A program made the translations under genes and the position numbers. From positions 1 to 64,000 of the forward strand of contig NZ_JAYSDK010000029.1 in assembly GCF_041914405.1 (NCBI RefSeq): a stretch of 64,000 nt of DNA, read 5' to 3'. This DNA comes from Zoogloea sp041914405 (GTDB taxonomy: Bacteria > Pseudomonadota > Gammaproteobacteria > Burkholderiales > Rhodocyclaceae). Positions 49,613 through 58,779 of the stretch are shown piece after piece. The number at the start of each line of letters is the position of its first letter. Positions within the stretch are counted from its first letter, which is position 1. The notes under the pieces were generated by a model. The model saw only the letters and a list, made by a program, of their open reading frames with translations. It did not search any database and was not told the origin of the DNA.

Positions 49613-51337
49613 ATGAAACCCGGCGAAAAACTCTCCGCGCTGCGCGAAGCATTGCTGCAACAGAAACCCGCCTTCCACAAGGTGATCTTCTTCAGCTTCT
49701 TCATCAACCTGCTGGTCATGGCACCCACGGTGTACATGCTGCAGGTCTATGACCGGGTGGTGAACAGCCGCAGCCTGACGACCCTGGGCATGCTGACCCT
49801 GCTGATCGTGGTGCTCTACATCGTCATGGAAGCGCTGGAATGGGTGCGCAACGGCATCCTCCACCAAATCGCGCTGAAGTTCGACGCACACATCAACGAG
49901 CGGGTCTTCAACACCGTCTTCGAAGCCAACCTGCGCCGCATCCCCGGAGCCACCGCCCAGGTGCTGCAGGATCTGCGCACGGTGCGCGACTTTATCTACA
50001 GCCACGCGCTGACCGCGATCATCGACGTGCCCCTGTCGATGCTCTACATCTTCGCGATCTTCTACATCAACCCGGAGATGGGCTGGATGTCCATCATCGG
50101 TGCATTGATCCAGGTCGGTCTGGCATGGCTCACCGAACGGGATACGCAGGCCCCCCTCGCCGCCGCCAACCGTTCCGCCATTGCGGCGCAGAACTACGCC
50201 GCCAACAGCCTGCGCAACGCCCAGGTCATCGAGGCAATGGGCATGCAGGGCGGCATCCACAAGCGCTGGCTCAAGCGCCAGAACGAAACCCTGCGCCAGC
50301 AGGCCCTGGCCTCCGACAAGGCCGGAGCCTACTCGGCCCTGTCCAAGTTCGTGCAGCAGTCCCAGTCTTCCCTGCTGCTCGGCGCCGGCTGCTGGTTCAT
50401 CATCGCCGGCCTGTTTCCCCACGGCGGTGGCCTCGTCATCGTCGCCTCGACCCTCGGCGGCAAGCTGCTGTCGCCGATCGTGCAAGTCATCGGCTCGTGG
50501 AAGCAGGTGGTGGCGGCGCGGGAAGCCTATGCGCGCCTCAACACCCTCCTCAACAACGTCGCCCTGCGCGAACCCGGCATGCCGCTGCCCGCCCCCAAAG
50601 GCCAGCTGTCGGTCGAAGGCGTGGTGGCCGGCGCCCCCGGCGCCCCGGCGGCCATCCTGCGCGGTGTGACCTTCGGCGTTGCCCCCGGCACGGTGGTCGG
50701 CCTGATCGGCCCGTCCGCCTCCGGCAAGTCCACGCTGGCCCGCCTGCTGGTCGGCGTGTGGCCCGCCGCCAGCGGCAAGGTGCGCCTCGACGGGGTGGAT
50801 ATCTACCCGTGGAGCAAGGCCGAACTGGGCCCGCACCTCGGCTACCTGCCACAGGAGGTCGAGCTCTTCGACGGCGCGCTGGCCGAGAACATCGCCCGCT
50901 TCGGCGAGGTGGACATGGCCAAGGTGGAGGCCGCCGCCCGCGCCGTCGGCATCCACGACATGATCATGTCCCTGCCCGACGGCTACCAGACCAGCATTGG
51001 CGACAACGGCTGCCGCCTGTCCGGCGGCCAGCGCCAGCGCATCGGCCTGGCGCGGGCGATCTACGACAACCCGCGCTTCATCGTCCTCGACGAGCCCAAC
51101 TCCAGCCTCGATGAAGCCGGCGAGCGCTCCCTGGTGCAGATGCTGTTGAGCCTCAAGGCCCAAGGCTCGACCATCATCGTAATCACCCACCGCACCAGCG
51201 TGCTGGTGGCCGTGGACAACCTGCTGCTGCTGACCGACGGCCAAGTGAAGGCCTACGGCCCGCGTGACGAAGTCCTCGCTGCCCTGCAGCGCGGCGCCCA
51301 GCAGGCCGTGGCGGCGCCCCAGCCGGCCGCCGCCTGA
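49613..51337 (+). CDS. Type I secretion ABC transporter/ATPase (PrtD-like), first copy
   Basis: This is a 574-aa inner-membrane ABC half-transporter that powers one-step export. An N-terminal TM domain (six helices, about 20-300, starting FHKVIFFSFFINLLVMAPTVYMLQVYDRVV) is fused to an ATPase with Walker A GPSASGKST, signature LSGGQRQRIGLARA and Walker B FIVLDEPNSSLDE. No N-terminal C39-like domain is present, which places it in the PrtD/AprD class that exports proteases, lipases and S-layer type proteins. It is followed after 27 bases by a second, similar ABC gene. Confidence 0.95.
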   Translation: MKPGEKLSALREALLQQKPAFHKVIFFSFFINLLVMAPTVYMLQVYDRVVNSRSLTTLGMLTLLIVVLYIVMEALEWVRNGILHQIALKFDAHINERVFNTVFEANLRRIPGATAQVLQDLRTVRDFIYSHALTAIIDVPLSMLYIFAIFYINPEMGWMSIIGALIQVGLAWLTERDTQAPLAAANRSAIAAQNYAANSLRNAQVIEAMGMQGGIHKRWLKRQNETLRQQALASDKAGAYSALSKFVQQSQSSLLLGAGCWFIIAGLFPHGGGLVIVASTLGGKLLSPIVQVIGSWKQVVAAREAYARLNTLLNNVALREPGMPLPAPKGQLSVEGVVAGAPGAPAAILRGVTFGVAPGTVVGLIGPSASGKSTLARLLVGVWPAASGKVRLDGVDIYPWSKAELGPHLGYLPQEVELFDGALAENIARFGEVDMAKVEAAARAVGIHDMIMSLPDGYQTSIGDNGCRLSGGQRQRIGLARAIYDNPRFIVLDEPNSSLDEAGERSLVQMLLSLKAQGSTIIVITHRTSVLVAVDNLLLLTDGQVKAYGPRDEVLAALQRGAQQAVAAPQPAAA

Positions 51338-51364
51338 CCCCCACATCCAGCCCATCGAATCCTG

Positions 51365-53092
51365 ATGAAGACTCCTTCCTCCTTCCGGCACAGCGAGCTG
51401 CGCACCGTCCTGTGGGCCTTCCGCCGCGAGTTCGCGGTATGCCTGCTGTTCTCGGTGCTGATCAACATCCTGATGTTGACCCCGACGATGTACATGCTGC
51501 AGCTGTTCGACCGGGTCATGCTCAGCCAGAACCTGGTCACGCTGACCGTACTGACCATCGTCATGCTGTTCTGCTTCGCCGCGGTGGCCTTTGCCGAATG
51601 GTCCCGCTCGCGGGTGCTGGTCCGCCTCGGCGTCAAGCTCGACCAGCAACTCAACTCCCGCGTCTTCGCCGCCAGCTTCGAGGCAGCGCTGCGCCAGCAG
51701 GGCAAGAACCCCACCCAGGGCTTTGGCGATCTGGCCAACGTCCGCCAGTTCCTCACCGGCAACGGGCTGTTCGCGCTGATGGACGCCCCGTGGACACCAA
51801 TCTACCTGGCCGTGCTGTTCCTGCTGCACCCGTGGCTGGGCATTCTGGGCATCGTCTTCTCGCTGATTCTCGCCGGCATGGCCTGGGTCTCCCACCGTCT
51901 GTCCCATGCCTCCATCGAGGCCGCCCAGGAAGCCGGTGGCCAGGTCGGCGGCTACATCCACAGCAAGCTGCGCAACGCCGAGGTCATCGAGGCGATGGGC
52001 ATGCTCGACAACCTGCGCGCCCGCTGGAAGACCCGCCAACAGCACTACCTGGAACTCAACCGCCAGGCCAGCGACGTGTCCGAGCGGGTCAAGGCGATGA
52101 CCAAGTTCGTGCGCTACACCCAGCAGTCCCTGGCCCTGGCCGCCGGCGCGGTGCTGGTGATCCGCGGCGAGCTGAGCCCCGGCGCGATGATCGCCGCCAA
52201 CGTGCTACTCGGCCGCACCACCCAGCCGGTGGACATGATCGTGATGACCTGGAAGTCCTTCCTGTCCGCCCGCAAAGCCTTCCTGCGACTCGAAGAAACC
52301 CTGGCCCAGAATCCGCCGCGGGACACCACCCTAGTCCATCCCGAACCCAAGGGGCAGCTGAGCCTGAAGAACGTGATCGCTACCGCGCCATCCCGTCCGC
52401 AGGCCATCCTCAAGGATCTGAGCATCGATTTCCCGGCCGGCGAGGTGATCGGGGTGGTCGGCCCGTCCGGCTCCGGCAAGTCCACCCTGGCCCGCACCCT
52501 GGTCGGCATCTGGCCTTACACCGATGGCCGCGTGCTGCTCGACGGCGTACCGCTGGAGCGCTGGGAACGGGATGAGCTGGGTCCGCACCTGGGCTATCTG
52601 CCTCAAGACATCGAGTTGTTCGAGGGCACGATCGCCGAGAACATCGCCCGCTTCGGCGAGGTCGAGCCGGACAAGGTCATCCGGGCCTGCCAGCGCGCCG
52701 GCGTGCACGACATGATCCTGCGGTTCCCCCAAGGCTACGACACCGAGATGGGCCAGGCCGGCGGCCTGCTGTCCGGCGGCCAGCGCCAGCGCATCGCTCT
52801 GGCCCGGGCGATGTACGGCGACCCCAAGCTGCTGGTCCTCGACGAACCCAATTCCAACCTCGACGACGTCGGCGAGAACGCACTTCTGAAGGCCGTTCAG
52901 GACCTCAGGCAGCAGGGCAGCACCGTATTCGTGATCACCCATCGGCCCAGCGTGCTCAGCGTGGCCGACCGCCTGCTGGTGCTCAACGACGGCCGCATCG
53001 CCCTGTACGGCCCCCGTCCCGACGTCATCGCCACGCTGCAGGCCCAGGCTGCCGCCCAGCAGAACCCCGGCGCCGTGGCCCAGCCCGCCTGA
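51365..53092 (+). CDS. Type I secretion ABC transporter/ATPase (PrtD-like), second copy
   Basis: This is a 575-aa ABC half-transporter of the same architecture as the preceding one (TM domain starting FRREFAVCLLFSVLINILMLTPTMYMLQLFDRVM; Walker A GPSGSGKST; LLSGGQRQRIALARA; LLVLDEPNSNLDD). Both Walker motifs and the signature are intact in both copies, so either two homodimers or one heterodimer could form. The two genes look like an old tandem duplication. The adaptor gene follows after 35 bases. Confidence 0.95.
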   Translation: MKTPSSFRHSELRTVLWAFRREFAVCLLFSVLINILMLTPTMYMLQLFDRVMLSQNLVTLTVLTIVMLFCFAAVAFAEWSRSRVLVRLGVKLDQQLNSRVFAASFEAALRQQGKNPTQGFGDLANVRQFLTGNGLFALMDAPWTPIYLAVLFLLHPWLGILGIVFSLILAGMAWVSHRLSHASIEAAQEAGGQVGGYIHSKLRNAEVIEAMGMLDNLRARWKTRQQHYLELNRQASDVSERVKAMTKFVRYTQQSLALAAGAVLVIRGELSPGAMIAANVLLGRTTQPVDMIVMTWKSFLSARKAFLRLEETLAQNPPRDTTLVHPEPKGQLSLKNVIATAPSRPQAILKDLSIDFPAGEVIGVVGPSGSGKSTLARTLVGIWPYTDGRVLLDGVPLERWERDELGPHLGYLPQDIELFEGTIAENIARFGEVEPDKVIRACQRAGVHDMILRFPQGYDTEMGQAGGLLSGGQRQRIALARAMYGDPKLLVLDEPNSNLDDVGENALLKAVQDLRQQGSTVFVITHRPSVLSVADRLLVLNDGRIALYGPRPDVIATLQAQAAAQQNPGAVAQPA

Positions 53093-53127
53093 ACACCGTA
53101 ATCGCCCAATTTTCCAGAGAAGCCCTC

Positions 53128-54501
53128 ATGGTCAATCAAACCGCACCCAACTCCGGCGACCTGCCCGTCGCCGCCAAGCCGCAGCAGGACAGCGAAGCGC
53201 TGCTGCCCACCGACACCAGCCGCCCCGCCCGCATCGGCCTGTGGGTCCTCGGCCTCGGCTTCGGCGGCTTCCTGCTGTGGTCCTCTCTGGCCCCCCTCGA
53301 TGAAGGCGTCCCGACCTCCGGCATTGTCACCATCGACACCAAGCGCAAGACCATCCAGCACCTCAGCGGCGGCATCGTCAAGGAGATCTTCGTCAAGGAA
53401 GGCGAGTTCGTGAAAGCCGGCACACCGCTGGTACGCATCGACGACGCCACCACCCAGGCCAATTTCGAATCGGTCCGCCAGCACTACCTGACCGTCCGCG
53501 CAATGGAAGGCCGGTTGGTAGCCGAGCAGACCGGGCAAGGCAAGATCACCTTCCACCCCGACCTGCAGAAGGAAAGCGGCGACCCGTTGGTCCGCCAGAC
53601 CATGGACACCCAGCAGAGTTTGTTCCAGTCCCGCCGCAGCGCGCTGGCGGCCGACCTGCAGGCTTACGAAGAGAACATCCGCGGCCTGGAAGCCTCGATT
53701 CAGGGCTACCAGGGCGTACTGGCCAGCCGCAAGGCCCAGCACGACAACCTGCAGGAAGAGCTGAGCGGCATTCGCGACCTGGTCAAGGAAGGCTACGCCC
53801 CGCGCAACAAGCAACTTGAGCTGGAACGCATGCTGGCCGATGCCACCGCGGCCATGGCCGACCTACAGGGCAACATCCTGCGCGCCCGCCAGGGTATCGC
53901 CGAGGCCCGCGCCCGCGCTCGCGCCCGCCAGGAGGAATACCGCAAGGAAGTGGACGGCCAGCTCGCCGACGTGCGACGGGAAGTCCAGGCCGACGCCGAC
54001 AAGCTGAAGGCCTCCGGCGACGAACTGACCCGCACCACCATCCGCTCCCCGGTCGAAGGGCAGGTCGTCGGCCTGGCCACCCAGACCGTCGGCGGCGTCA
54101 TCGGACCGGGCCAGAAACTGATGGACGTAGTGCCGCGCCACGAATCCCTGCTGCTCGAAGCCCATGTGCCGCCGCACCTGATCGACCGCCTCAAGCCCGG
54201 CCAGGAGACCGACGTGCGCTTCTCGACCTTTGCCCACTCCCCGGCGCTGGTCGTCGAAGGCAAGGTCGATTCGATCTCCACCGACCTGATCACCGAGCCG
54301 GCCAGCGGCAACGCCCCCGCCAGCGCCTACTACCTGGCCCGTATCTCCCTCACCGAGAAAGGGCTAAAGGAGCTCGGCAATCGCCAGATGCAGGCCGGCA
54401 TGCCCGCCGAGGTCGTCATCAAGACCGGCGAACGCACCGTCCTGAACTACCTGCTGCACCCGCTGCTCAAGCGCCTCGCCGCGTCGATGAAAGAGGAATA
54501 A
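53128..54501 (+). CDS. HlyD-family membrane-fusion (adaptor) protein of the type I secretion system
   Basis: This is a 457-aa protein with a cytoplasmic N-terminus, one TM helix (IGLWVLGLGFGGFLLWSSLAP, about 37-57), a lipoyl-like half (KTIQHLSGGIVKEIFVKEGEFVKAG), a long coiled-coil hairpin (about 120-300), the second lipoyl half (TIRSPVEGQVVGLATQTVGG) and a beta-barrel C-terminus. It is the PrtE/HlyD-type periplasmic bridge between the ABC transporters and the TolC-like channel. All parts are present. The next gene starts three bases after its stop. Confidence 0.95.
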   Translation: MVNQTAPNSGDLPVAAKPQQDSEALLPTDTSRPARIGLWVLGLGFGGFLLWSSLAPLDEGVPTSGIVTIDTKRKTIQHLSGGIVKEIFVKEGEFVKAGTPLVRIDDATTQANFESVRQHYLTVRAMEGRLVAEQTGQGKITFHPDLQKESGDPLVRQTMDTQQSLFQSRRSALAADLQAYEENIRGLEASIQGYQGVLASRKAQHDNLQEELSGIRDLVKEGYAPRNKQLELERMLADATAAMADLQGNILRARQGIAEARARARARQEEYRKEVDGQLADVRREVQADADKLKASGDELTRTTIRSPVEGQVVGLATQTVGGVIGPGQKLMDVVPRHESLLLEAHVPPHLIDRLKPGQETDVRFSTFAHSPALVVEGKVDSISTDLITEPASGNAPASAYYLARISLTEKGLKELGNRQMQAGMPAEVVIKTGERTVLNYLLHPLLKRLAASMKEE

Positions 54502-54504
54502 GCC

Positions 54505-55884
54505 GTGTCCGCGATCCGCAAGCTCACCCGTTTCATGCCGGCCTCCGGCCCGTCGCGTCTGGTCGCTGCGCTCAGCCTGGCGCTAGCCGCCGCGCCGGCC
54601 GGTGCCATCGACCTGATGCAGGCCTACGAGCGCGCCCTCAGCCAGGACGCCGCCTTCCAGGCGGCCCGCGCCGACACCGAGGCACGCCGGGAAGCCGTGC
54701 CCCAGGCCCGCGCCCAGCTGATGCCCAACATCTCGAGCAACCTGTACCGCAGCAAGGCCAACACCGACCAGCGCTCGATGAGCATCCTCGGCACGCCAGT
54801 CAAGCAGAGCTACGACTACTTCAGCAGCAACTACGGCATCAGCCTGCGCCAGCCGCTGTTCCGCAAGTACAACTTCGCGCTGTACCGGCAGGCCAAGTCC
54901 GACGTGGAAAGCGCCGAAGCCAACCTCGACAAGAGCCAGCAGGATCTCGTCGTGCGCATGGCCGGCGCCTACTTCGAAGCCCTGATGGCCAAGGCCCAGT
55001 ACGCGCTGATCCTGGCCCAGAAAGAGGCCTACGGCTTCCAGCTGGAAGCCGCCAAGCAGAGCTTCGCCAAGGGCCAGGGTACCGTCATCGATGTGGACGA
55101 CGCCCAGGCCCGCTACGACATGACCATCGCCCAGGAGCTGGAAGCCCGTCAGAACCTCAGCTACACGCGCCGCGCGCTGCAGGTCATCGTCAATGAGCCG
55201 GTGGAATCCCTCGCCGACCTGGTGCCCGCGCGCCTGGAGCTGACCCCGCCCTTCCCGACCGACGTGGAAGAATGGATCAGCCGCGCCGAGGAGACCAACC
55301 CTGAGCTGCGGGCGATGCGCGCCAACATCGAATCCGCCAACCAGGAACTCGCCAAGGCCCGCTCCGGCCATTACCCGACCGCCGACCTGGTGGTTCAGCG
55401 CAGCATGAGCGAGAGCGAGAACAACGTGTCGATCAACAGCCGCTACCTGACCTCCCAGGCCGGCGTGCAGGTGAACATCCCGCTGTTCGCCGGTGGCTAC
55501 GTGTCCTCACAGATGCGTCAGGCCCGTGCCAATATCGAGAAGTTCGAGCAGCAGTACGAGGGCCGCCGCCGGGAGATCAGCCTGCAGGTGCGCAAGGAAT
55601 ACCAGAACATCACCGAAGGCATCGCCAAGATCCAGGCCCTGCAGCAGGCCGAACGCTCCGCCGAGCGGGCCCTGGACTCGAACCAGAAAGGCTTTCCGGC
55701 CGGCACCCGCAGCCGCGTGGACATCCTCAATGCCCAGCAGCAGCTGATCAACACCAAGCGCGACCTGGCCCAGGCCCGCCTCACCTACATTCTCGCCCGC
55801 GTACGCCTGCAAGGGCTGGTGAGTTCCCTCAACGAAGCCGAAATCCAGACCATCAATGGCTGGCTGGAGGCACCGCGGGGCTGA
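54505..55884 (+). CDS. TolC-family outer membrane channel of the type I secretion system
   Basis: This is a 459-aa outer membrane efflux protein. A signal peptide (cleavage near AGA, about residue 34) is followed by two OEP repeats with the long periplasmic helices; IDLMQAYERALSQDAAFQAARADTEARREAVPQARAQLMP is the characteristic first block. Translation starts at GTG with GAGGAA upstream. The exporter (two ABC proteins, HlyD, TolC) is complete in one operon, and two REP-like elements follow it. Confidence 0.95.
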   Translation: MSAIRKLTRFMPASGPSRLVAALSLALAAAPAGAIDLMQAYERALSQDAAFQAARADTEARREAVPQARAQLMPNISSNLYRSKANTDQRSMSILGTPVKQSYDYFSSNYGISLRQPLFRKYNFALYRQAKSDVESAEANLDKSQQDLVVRMAGAYFEALMAKAQYALILAQKEAYGFQLEAAKQSFAKGQGTVIDVDDAQARYDMTIAQELEARQNLSYTRRALQVIVNEPVESLADLVPARLELTPPFPTDVEEWISRAEETNPELRAMRANIESANQELAKARSGHYPTADLVVQRSMSESENNVSINSRYLTSQAGVQVNIPLFAGGYVSSQMRQARANIEKFEQQYEGRRREISLQVRKEYQNITEGIAKIQALQQAERSAERALDSNQKGFPAGTRSRVDILNAQQQLINTKRDLAQARLTYILARVRLQGLVSSLNEAEIQTINGWLEAPRG

Positions 55885-55965
55885 ACCCGGGATGGGCAGG
55901 GTGTGGGGCTCCATTGAGGCCCCCACCACCGATCACCTCACCGAAAGCCCGGACAGCCATCCGGT

Positions 55966-55985
55966 GGGGCGAATTCATTCGCCCT
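55966..55985. repeat. REP-like palindrome after the tolC-like gene
   Basis: GGGGCGAATTCATTCGCCCT, imperfect member of the REP-like family, between the convergent secretion operon and the glycosyltransferase. Confidence 0.65.
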
Positions 55986-56002
55986 CGCGGTACATAGAAA
56001 CG

Positions 56003-56037
56003 CCTCTGCGGGCGACTGAATTCGCCCCTGCAAGAGG
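56003..56037. repeat. Second REP-like hairpin after the tolC-like gene
   Basis: CCTCTGC and GCAAGAGG outer arms enclose GGGCGACTGAATTCGCCC. It is 18 bases after the previous REP-like element, forming a pair that could end transcription from both sides. Confidence 0.65.
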
Positions 56038-56062
56038 CATCCCCACAAGAAGATCCCCTCTC

Positions 56063-57346
56063 CTACAGCAGCGACAGAATCTCCTGCAGATCGCTGCGCA
56101 GTTCGGCAGTGCCGAGCGCTGACGGTGGCTGCGTAGCGGCAAGCCCTTCGACCCACGCCAACTGTTGCGGAAGGCAGACCGTCCGGGCGTCATGATGGGT
56201 GCGCACGAACTCGCGGGCCTGCAGGCCGAGGCGCTCCCGCTCGGCGGGGTCATCGAGCAGGCGGCAAGCGGCATCGGCCAGGGCCTGGCTATCGGGGTAA
56301 TCCACCAGCAGCCCGCTGTCACCGTCCCGGATCGCGGCTTCCAGCGGAGCCGTCCGGCTGCCGACGATGGCGCAGCCGACGCTCATCGCCTCCAGCAGGC
56401 CTGCCGAAGCCAGGGCGGGATCGCTCAACTGCACGTGCACGGTGGACAACTGCAGCAACCCGACCCACTGGGGCCCGGCCAACGGGCCAACGAAATGCAC
56501 CCGCGCCCATTCCCCCGGCGTGAGCTGCGACTGCACCTCGACGGCCAGCGCCTCGCGCCAGCTACGCTGGCCCGGAGCCGGCGCCGCCGGCCCGTCACCA
56601 CCGGCGATCAGCACATGCAGCGCCGGCCGCCGCCGCAGGATGTCCGGCAAGGCGCGCATCAGCACGTGAAAGCCAGCCTGTGGTCCCAGCTCGCGGCAGG
56701 CAAAGGTGAGCACCTCGTCCTGGCGGCTCAGGGCCAGTTGCCCGTTGAGGGTCAGGCTGATATCCGCCTTCGGTCCCAGGGCTTCGGTATCGACCCCGTC
56801 CGGCACGACGCTCAGGCGATTGCGCCAGGGCTTGGGGAAGGAGTCCGCCTGCCAGCGGGTCGGCACCATACCCTGGTCAGCCTGCTCGAACTGCAGGCGC
56901 TGGGCCAGTTGCTGCATCCGCAGGGCCGCAGCCTCGGCCCCGGCCCCGGCCCCGGCCCCGGCCCCGGCGCCTGCAGCATGCCGGAAGTGGTCGCAGCAGA
57001 TCCCAAGGCGTGCCTCCGGCCACACATCCTTGATGAACAGGCTCTCACCCCAGCCCGAATGGGCCACGATTACATCAGGCATGAAGCCTTCAGCCTTGAG
57101 CCCGAGGGCCGCGTTCAGACAGGCTTCGGCGACGCAGGTCTTGCCCTCGAGGTCGGCAAGCCACGGATGTACGCCCGGCGTACCGCCGCGCTGCAGCGCG
57201 AACGGCACGAGGCGGACCCCTTCCCATTCCGTGGCGCTCACCGCCTGCATCGTCAGCGCGACGACGGCATGCCCGGCCTGGACCAGCGCGGGAGCCAGGT
57301 GGACGAACTGGCCGGGGAAATGGGGATGAATGATCAGGATGTTCAT
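56063..57346 (-). CDS. Glycosyltransferase family 4 protein with Gly-Ala repeat
   Basis: This is a 427-aa GT-B glycosyltransferase. MNILIIHPHFPGQFVHLAPALVQAGHAVVALT at the N-terminus and LLEAMSVGCAIVGSRTAPLEAAI at the C-terminus (the nucleotide-sugar E-X7-E region) define it. Residues about 125-137 are a Gly-Ala run encoded by five exact GGCCCC hexamers plus a variant, expected to vary in length without frameshift. It lies on the strand opposite the secretion operon, 148 bases downstream of the protease gene. It may glycosylate a secreted protein or be an unrelated glycan gene; context does not decide. Confidence 0.88.
   Translation of the reverse strand: MNILIIHPHFPGQFVHLAPALVQAGHAVVALTMQAVSATEWEGVRLVPFALQRGGTPGVHPWLADLEGKTCVAEACLNAALGLKAEGFMPDVIVAHSGWGESLFIKDVWPEARLGICCDHFRHAAGAGAGAGAGAGAEAAALRMQQLAQRLQFEQADQGMVPTRWQADSFPKPWRNRLSVVPDGVDTEALGPKADISLTLNGQLALSRQDEVLTFACRELGPQAGFHVLMRALPDILRRRPALHVLIAGGDGPAAPAPGQRSWREALAVEVQSQLTPGEWARVHFVGPLAGPQWVGLLQLSTVHVQLSDPALASAGLLEAMSVGCAIVGSRTAPLEAAIRDGDSGLLVDYPDSQALADAACRLLDDPAERERLGLQAREFVRTHHDARTVCLPQQLAWVEGLAATQPPSALGTAELRSDLQEILSLL
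56936..56971. repeat. Hexamer microsatellite GGCCCC inside a glycosyltransferase gene
   Basis: Five perfect GGCCCC units and one GGCGCC unit encode alternating Gly and Ala on the minus strand. Unit length is a multiple of three, so slippage would only lengthen or shorten the linker. Confidence 0.9.
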
Positions 57347-57386
57347 GGAGATACGATTTCAGGAAACACGGGACCAGGGCGATCCC

Positions 57387-57410
57387 GTGGGGGCGAATTC
57401 ACGCGCCCGG
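57387..57410. repeat. REP-like element upstream of the glycosyltransferase
   Basis: CGTGGGGGCGAATTCACGCGCCCG, a degraded REP-like palindrome. Confidence 0.55.
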
Positions 57411-57430
57411 AAAGACTGGAAAGGGAAGCG

Positions 57431-57459
57431 GTGTTGGGCGAATGAATTCGCCCCCACAG
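57431..57459. repeat. REP-like element between glycosyltransferase and protease genes
   Basis: GTGTTGGGCGAATGAATTCGCCCCCACAG, near-perfect palindrome of the same family, 21 bases from the previous one. Confidence 0.7.
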
Positions 57460-57493
57460 TAACTATAAGAAAACCCATCACGGGGCAGCAGGA

Positions 57494-58699
57494 TCACGCG
57501 ACGGCTCCGCCGTCGTCATTGACGATGGTACGTACCGCGGTCAGCTGGACCACGCCGTCGCCAAAGCTGCCGCCAACGGGGTGGGTAACGTCGAGGTAGA
57601 AGTTCTCGTCAGCCTCTGGCGTGGTGTCGCCGATGATCTCGACGGGGATCACGGCCTGGTTTTCACCGGGGTAGAGCTTCAGCGTGCCGTGGACCGCCAC
57701 GTAATCCTGGCCGGCCGTGGCCGTGCCGTCACGCGTGGCGAAATCCACGCTGAGAATTTCGTTCGGGTCGCTGCGCACACCAGTGAACTGCAGCAGGAAG
57801 TACGCGAGCGTAGTGCCACTGCTCCCCTCCGGCACCGCCTTCTTCACCTCCTCTGGCTTGGTCGGCGCATCGGGGTAATAGGCGCGCAGGCTCTGGTCGA
57901 TCCACTGCTGGTAATAGCTGACCCGCTGCCAGGCGGCGAGCTCGCCAAAGCTGCTGTTGAGCTCGGAGTCGATATCCGGATGGGTACTGCCTTCGTACAA
58001 GCTGGCCGTATAGGTGGCGATACCCGCGACCTTGCCGTTAATGAAGGCAGGCCCGCCACTGTCGCCCGGTGCAATCAGCCCCTCGTCAAGGCCCAGCCCG
58101 GCGTTGAAGCGGTTGATCAGCATCCCCAGCGCGTCATGGCCGACGGTGCCATCATCGAAATCCGCCAGCAGCTGGGACCCGGCCGGAGCCGACCAGGACA
58201 GGCTGTTCCACAGGCCGCTCTGCAGGGTGCCGAAATCCACGTCCATCCGGTTTTCGGCCTTCAGACGCAGATCGCCGGCGGCATAGCCGCTCAGCGCCCC
58301 CGTTGCACCTGAGCCCGGCAGACCGTAGCCGACCAGGGTTGCCACCTGGCCGATATCGTTGCTATCCCGGTACAGGGTGTAGCGTTCGGCCGTCAGCGGC
58401 GCGCTCTGCCCCAGCCACACCAGCGCCAGATCGCTGCTGCCATTCTGGTTGTAGAGCGGGTGGACCAGCACGCTGGAAGCACTGACCGTCTGGATGCCAC
58501 TGCTCGTCTCGAAGCGTACGCTGGCCGACAGGCTGCCATGGTCGAACAGGTGGGCCGCCGTCAGCACCGCTTGCCCGTCGTAGAGCAGTACGCCCGTGCC
58601 GTAATACCCCCCCGACGAGACACGCACGACCCCGTCGTAGCCCTCGCCAGGCAGGGCGCGGTTACGGAGATCGGTAAAGGAAGTGACGGTGGTGACCAT
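57494..58699 (-). CDS. Trypsin-like serine protease with C-terminal Calx-beta domain, no signal peptide
   Basis: This is a 401-aa S1-type protease. The catalytic triad is visible as H50 (LTAAHLFDHG), D90 (SSDLALVWLG) and S214 (GDSGGPAF). A Calx-beta domain (about 285-385; SVDFATRDGTATAGQDYVAV and ADENFYLDVTHPVGG) follows. The N-terminus MVTTVTSFTDLRNRAL is not a Sec or Tat signal, although the fold normally works outside the cell. Calx-beta domains and absence of an N-terminal signal are common in type I secretion substrates, and a complete exporter lies 1.6 kb away. No RTX nonapeptides are seen. The C-terminal 15 residues (TAVRTIVNDDGGAVA) could be the uncleaved export signal. Secretion by this system is an inference. 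Confidence 0.88.
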   Translation of the reverse strand: MVTTVTSFTDLRNRALPGEGYDGVVRVSSGGYYGTGVLLYDGQAVLTAAHLFDHGSLSASVRFETSSGIQTVSASSVLVHPLYNQNGSSDLALVWLGQSAPLTAERYTLYRDSNDIGQVATLVGYGLPGSGATGALSGYAAGDLRLKAENRMDVDFGTLQSGLWNSLSWSAPAGSQLLADFDDGTVGHDALGMLINRFNAGLGLDEGLIAPGDSGGPAFINGKVAGIATYTASLYEGSTHPDIDSELNSSFGELAAWQRVSYYQQWIDQSLRAYYPDAPTKPEEVKKAVPEGSSGTTLAYFLLQFTGVRSDPNEILSVDFATRDGTATAGQDYVAVHGTLKLYPGENQAVIPVEIIGDTTPEADENFYLDVTHPVGGSFGDGVVQLTAVRTIVNDDGGAVA

Positions 58700-58779
58700 G
58701 GAGCGGGCGCTACGCAGCGCTACGGTGGTGAGTCAGGGCAACGCCCCGCATTATCCTTGATCGCGGGGCCACCCGCGCG

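Noticed and set aside
49241..52045. 934-codon minus-strand frame opposite the two ABC transporter genes
   Set aside because: Antisense shadow; both ABC genes have complete Walker and signature motifs.
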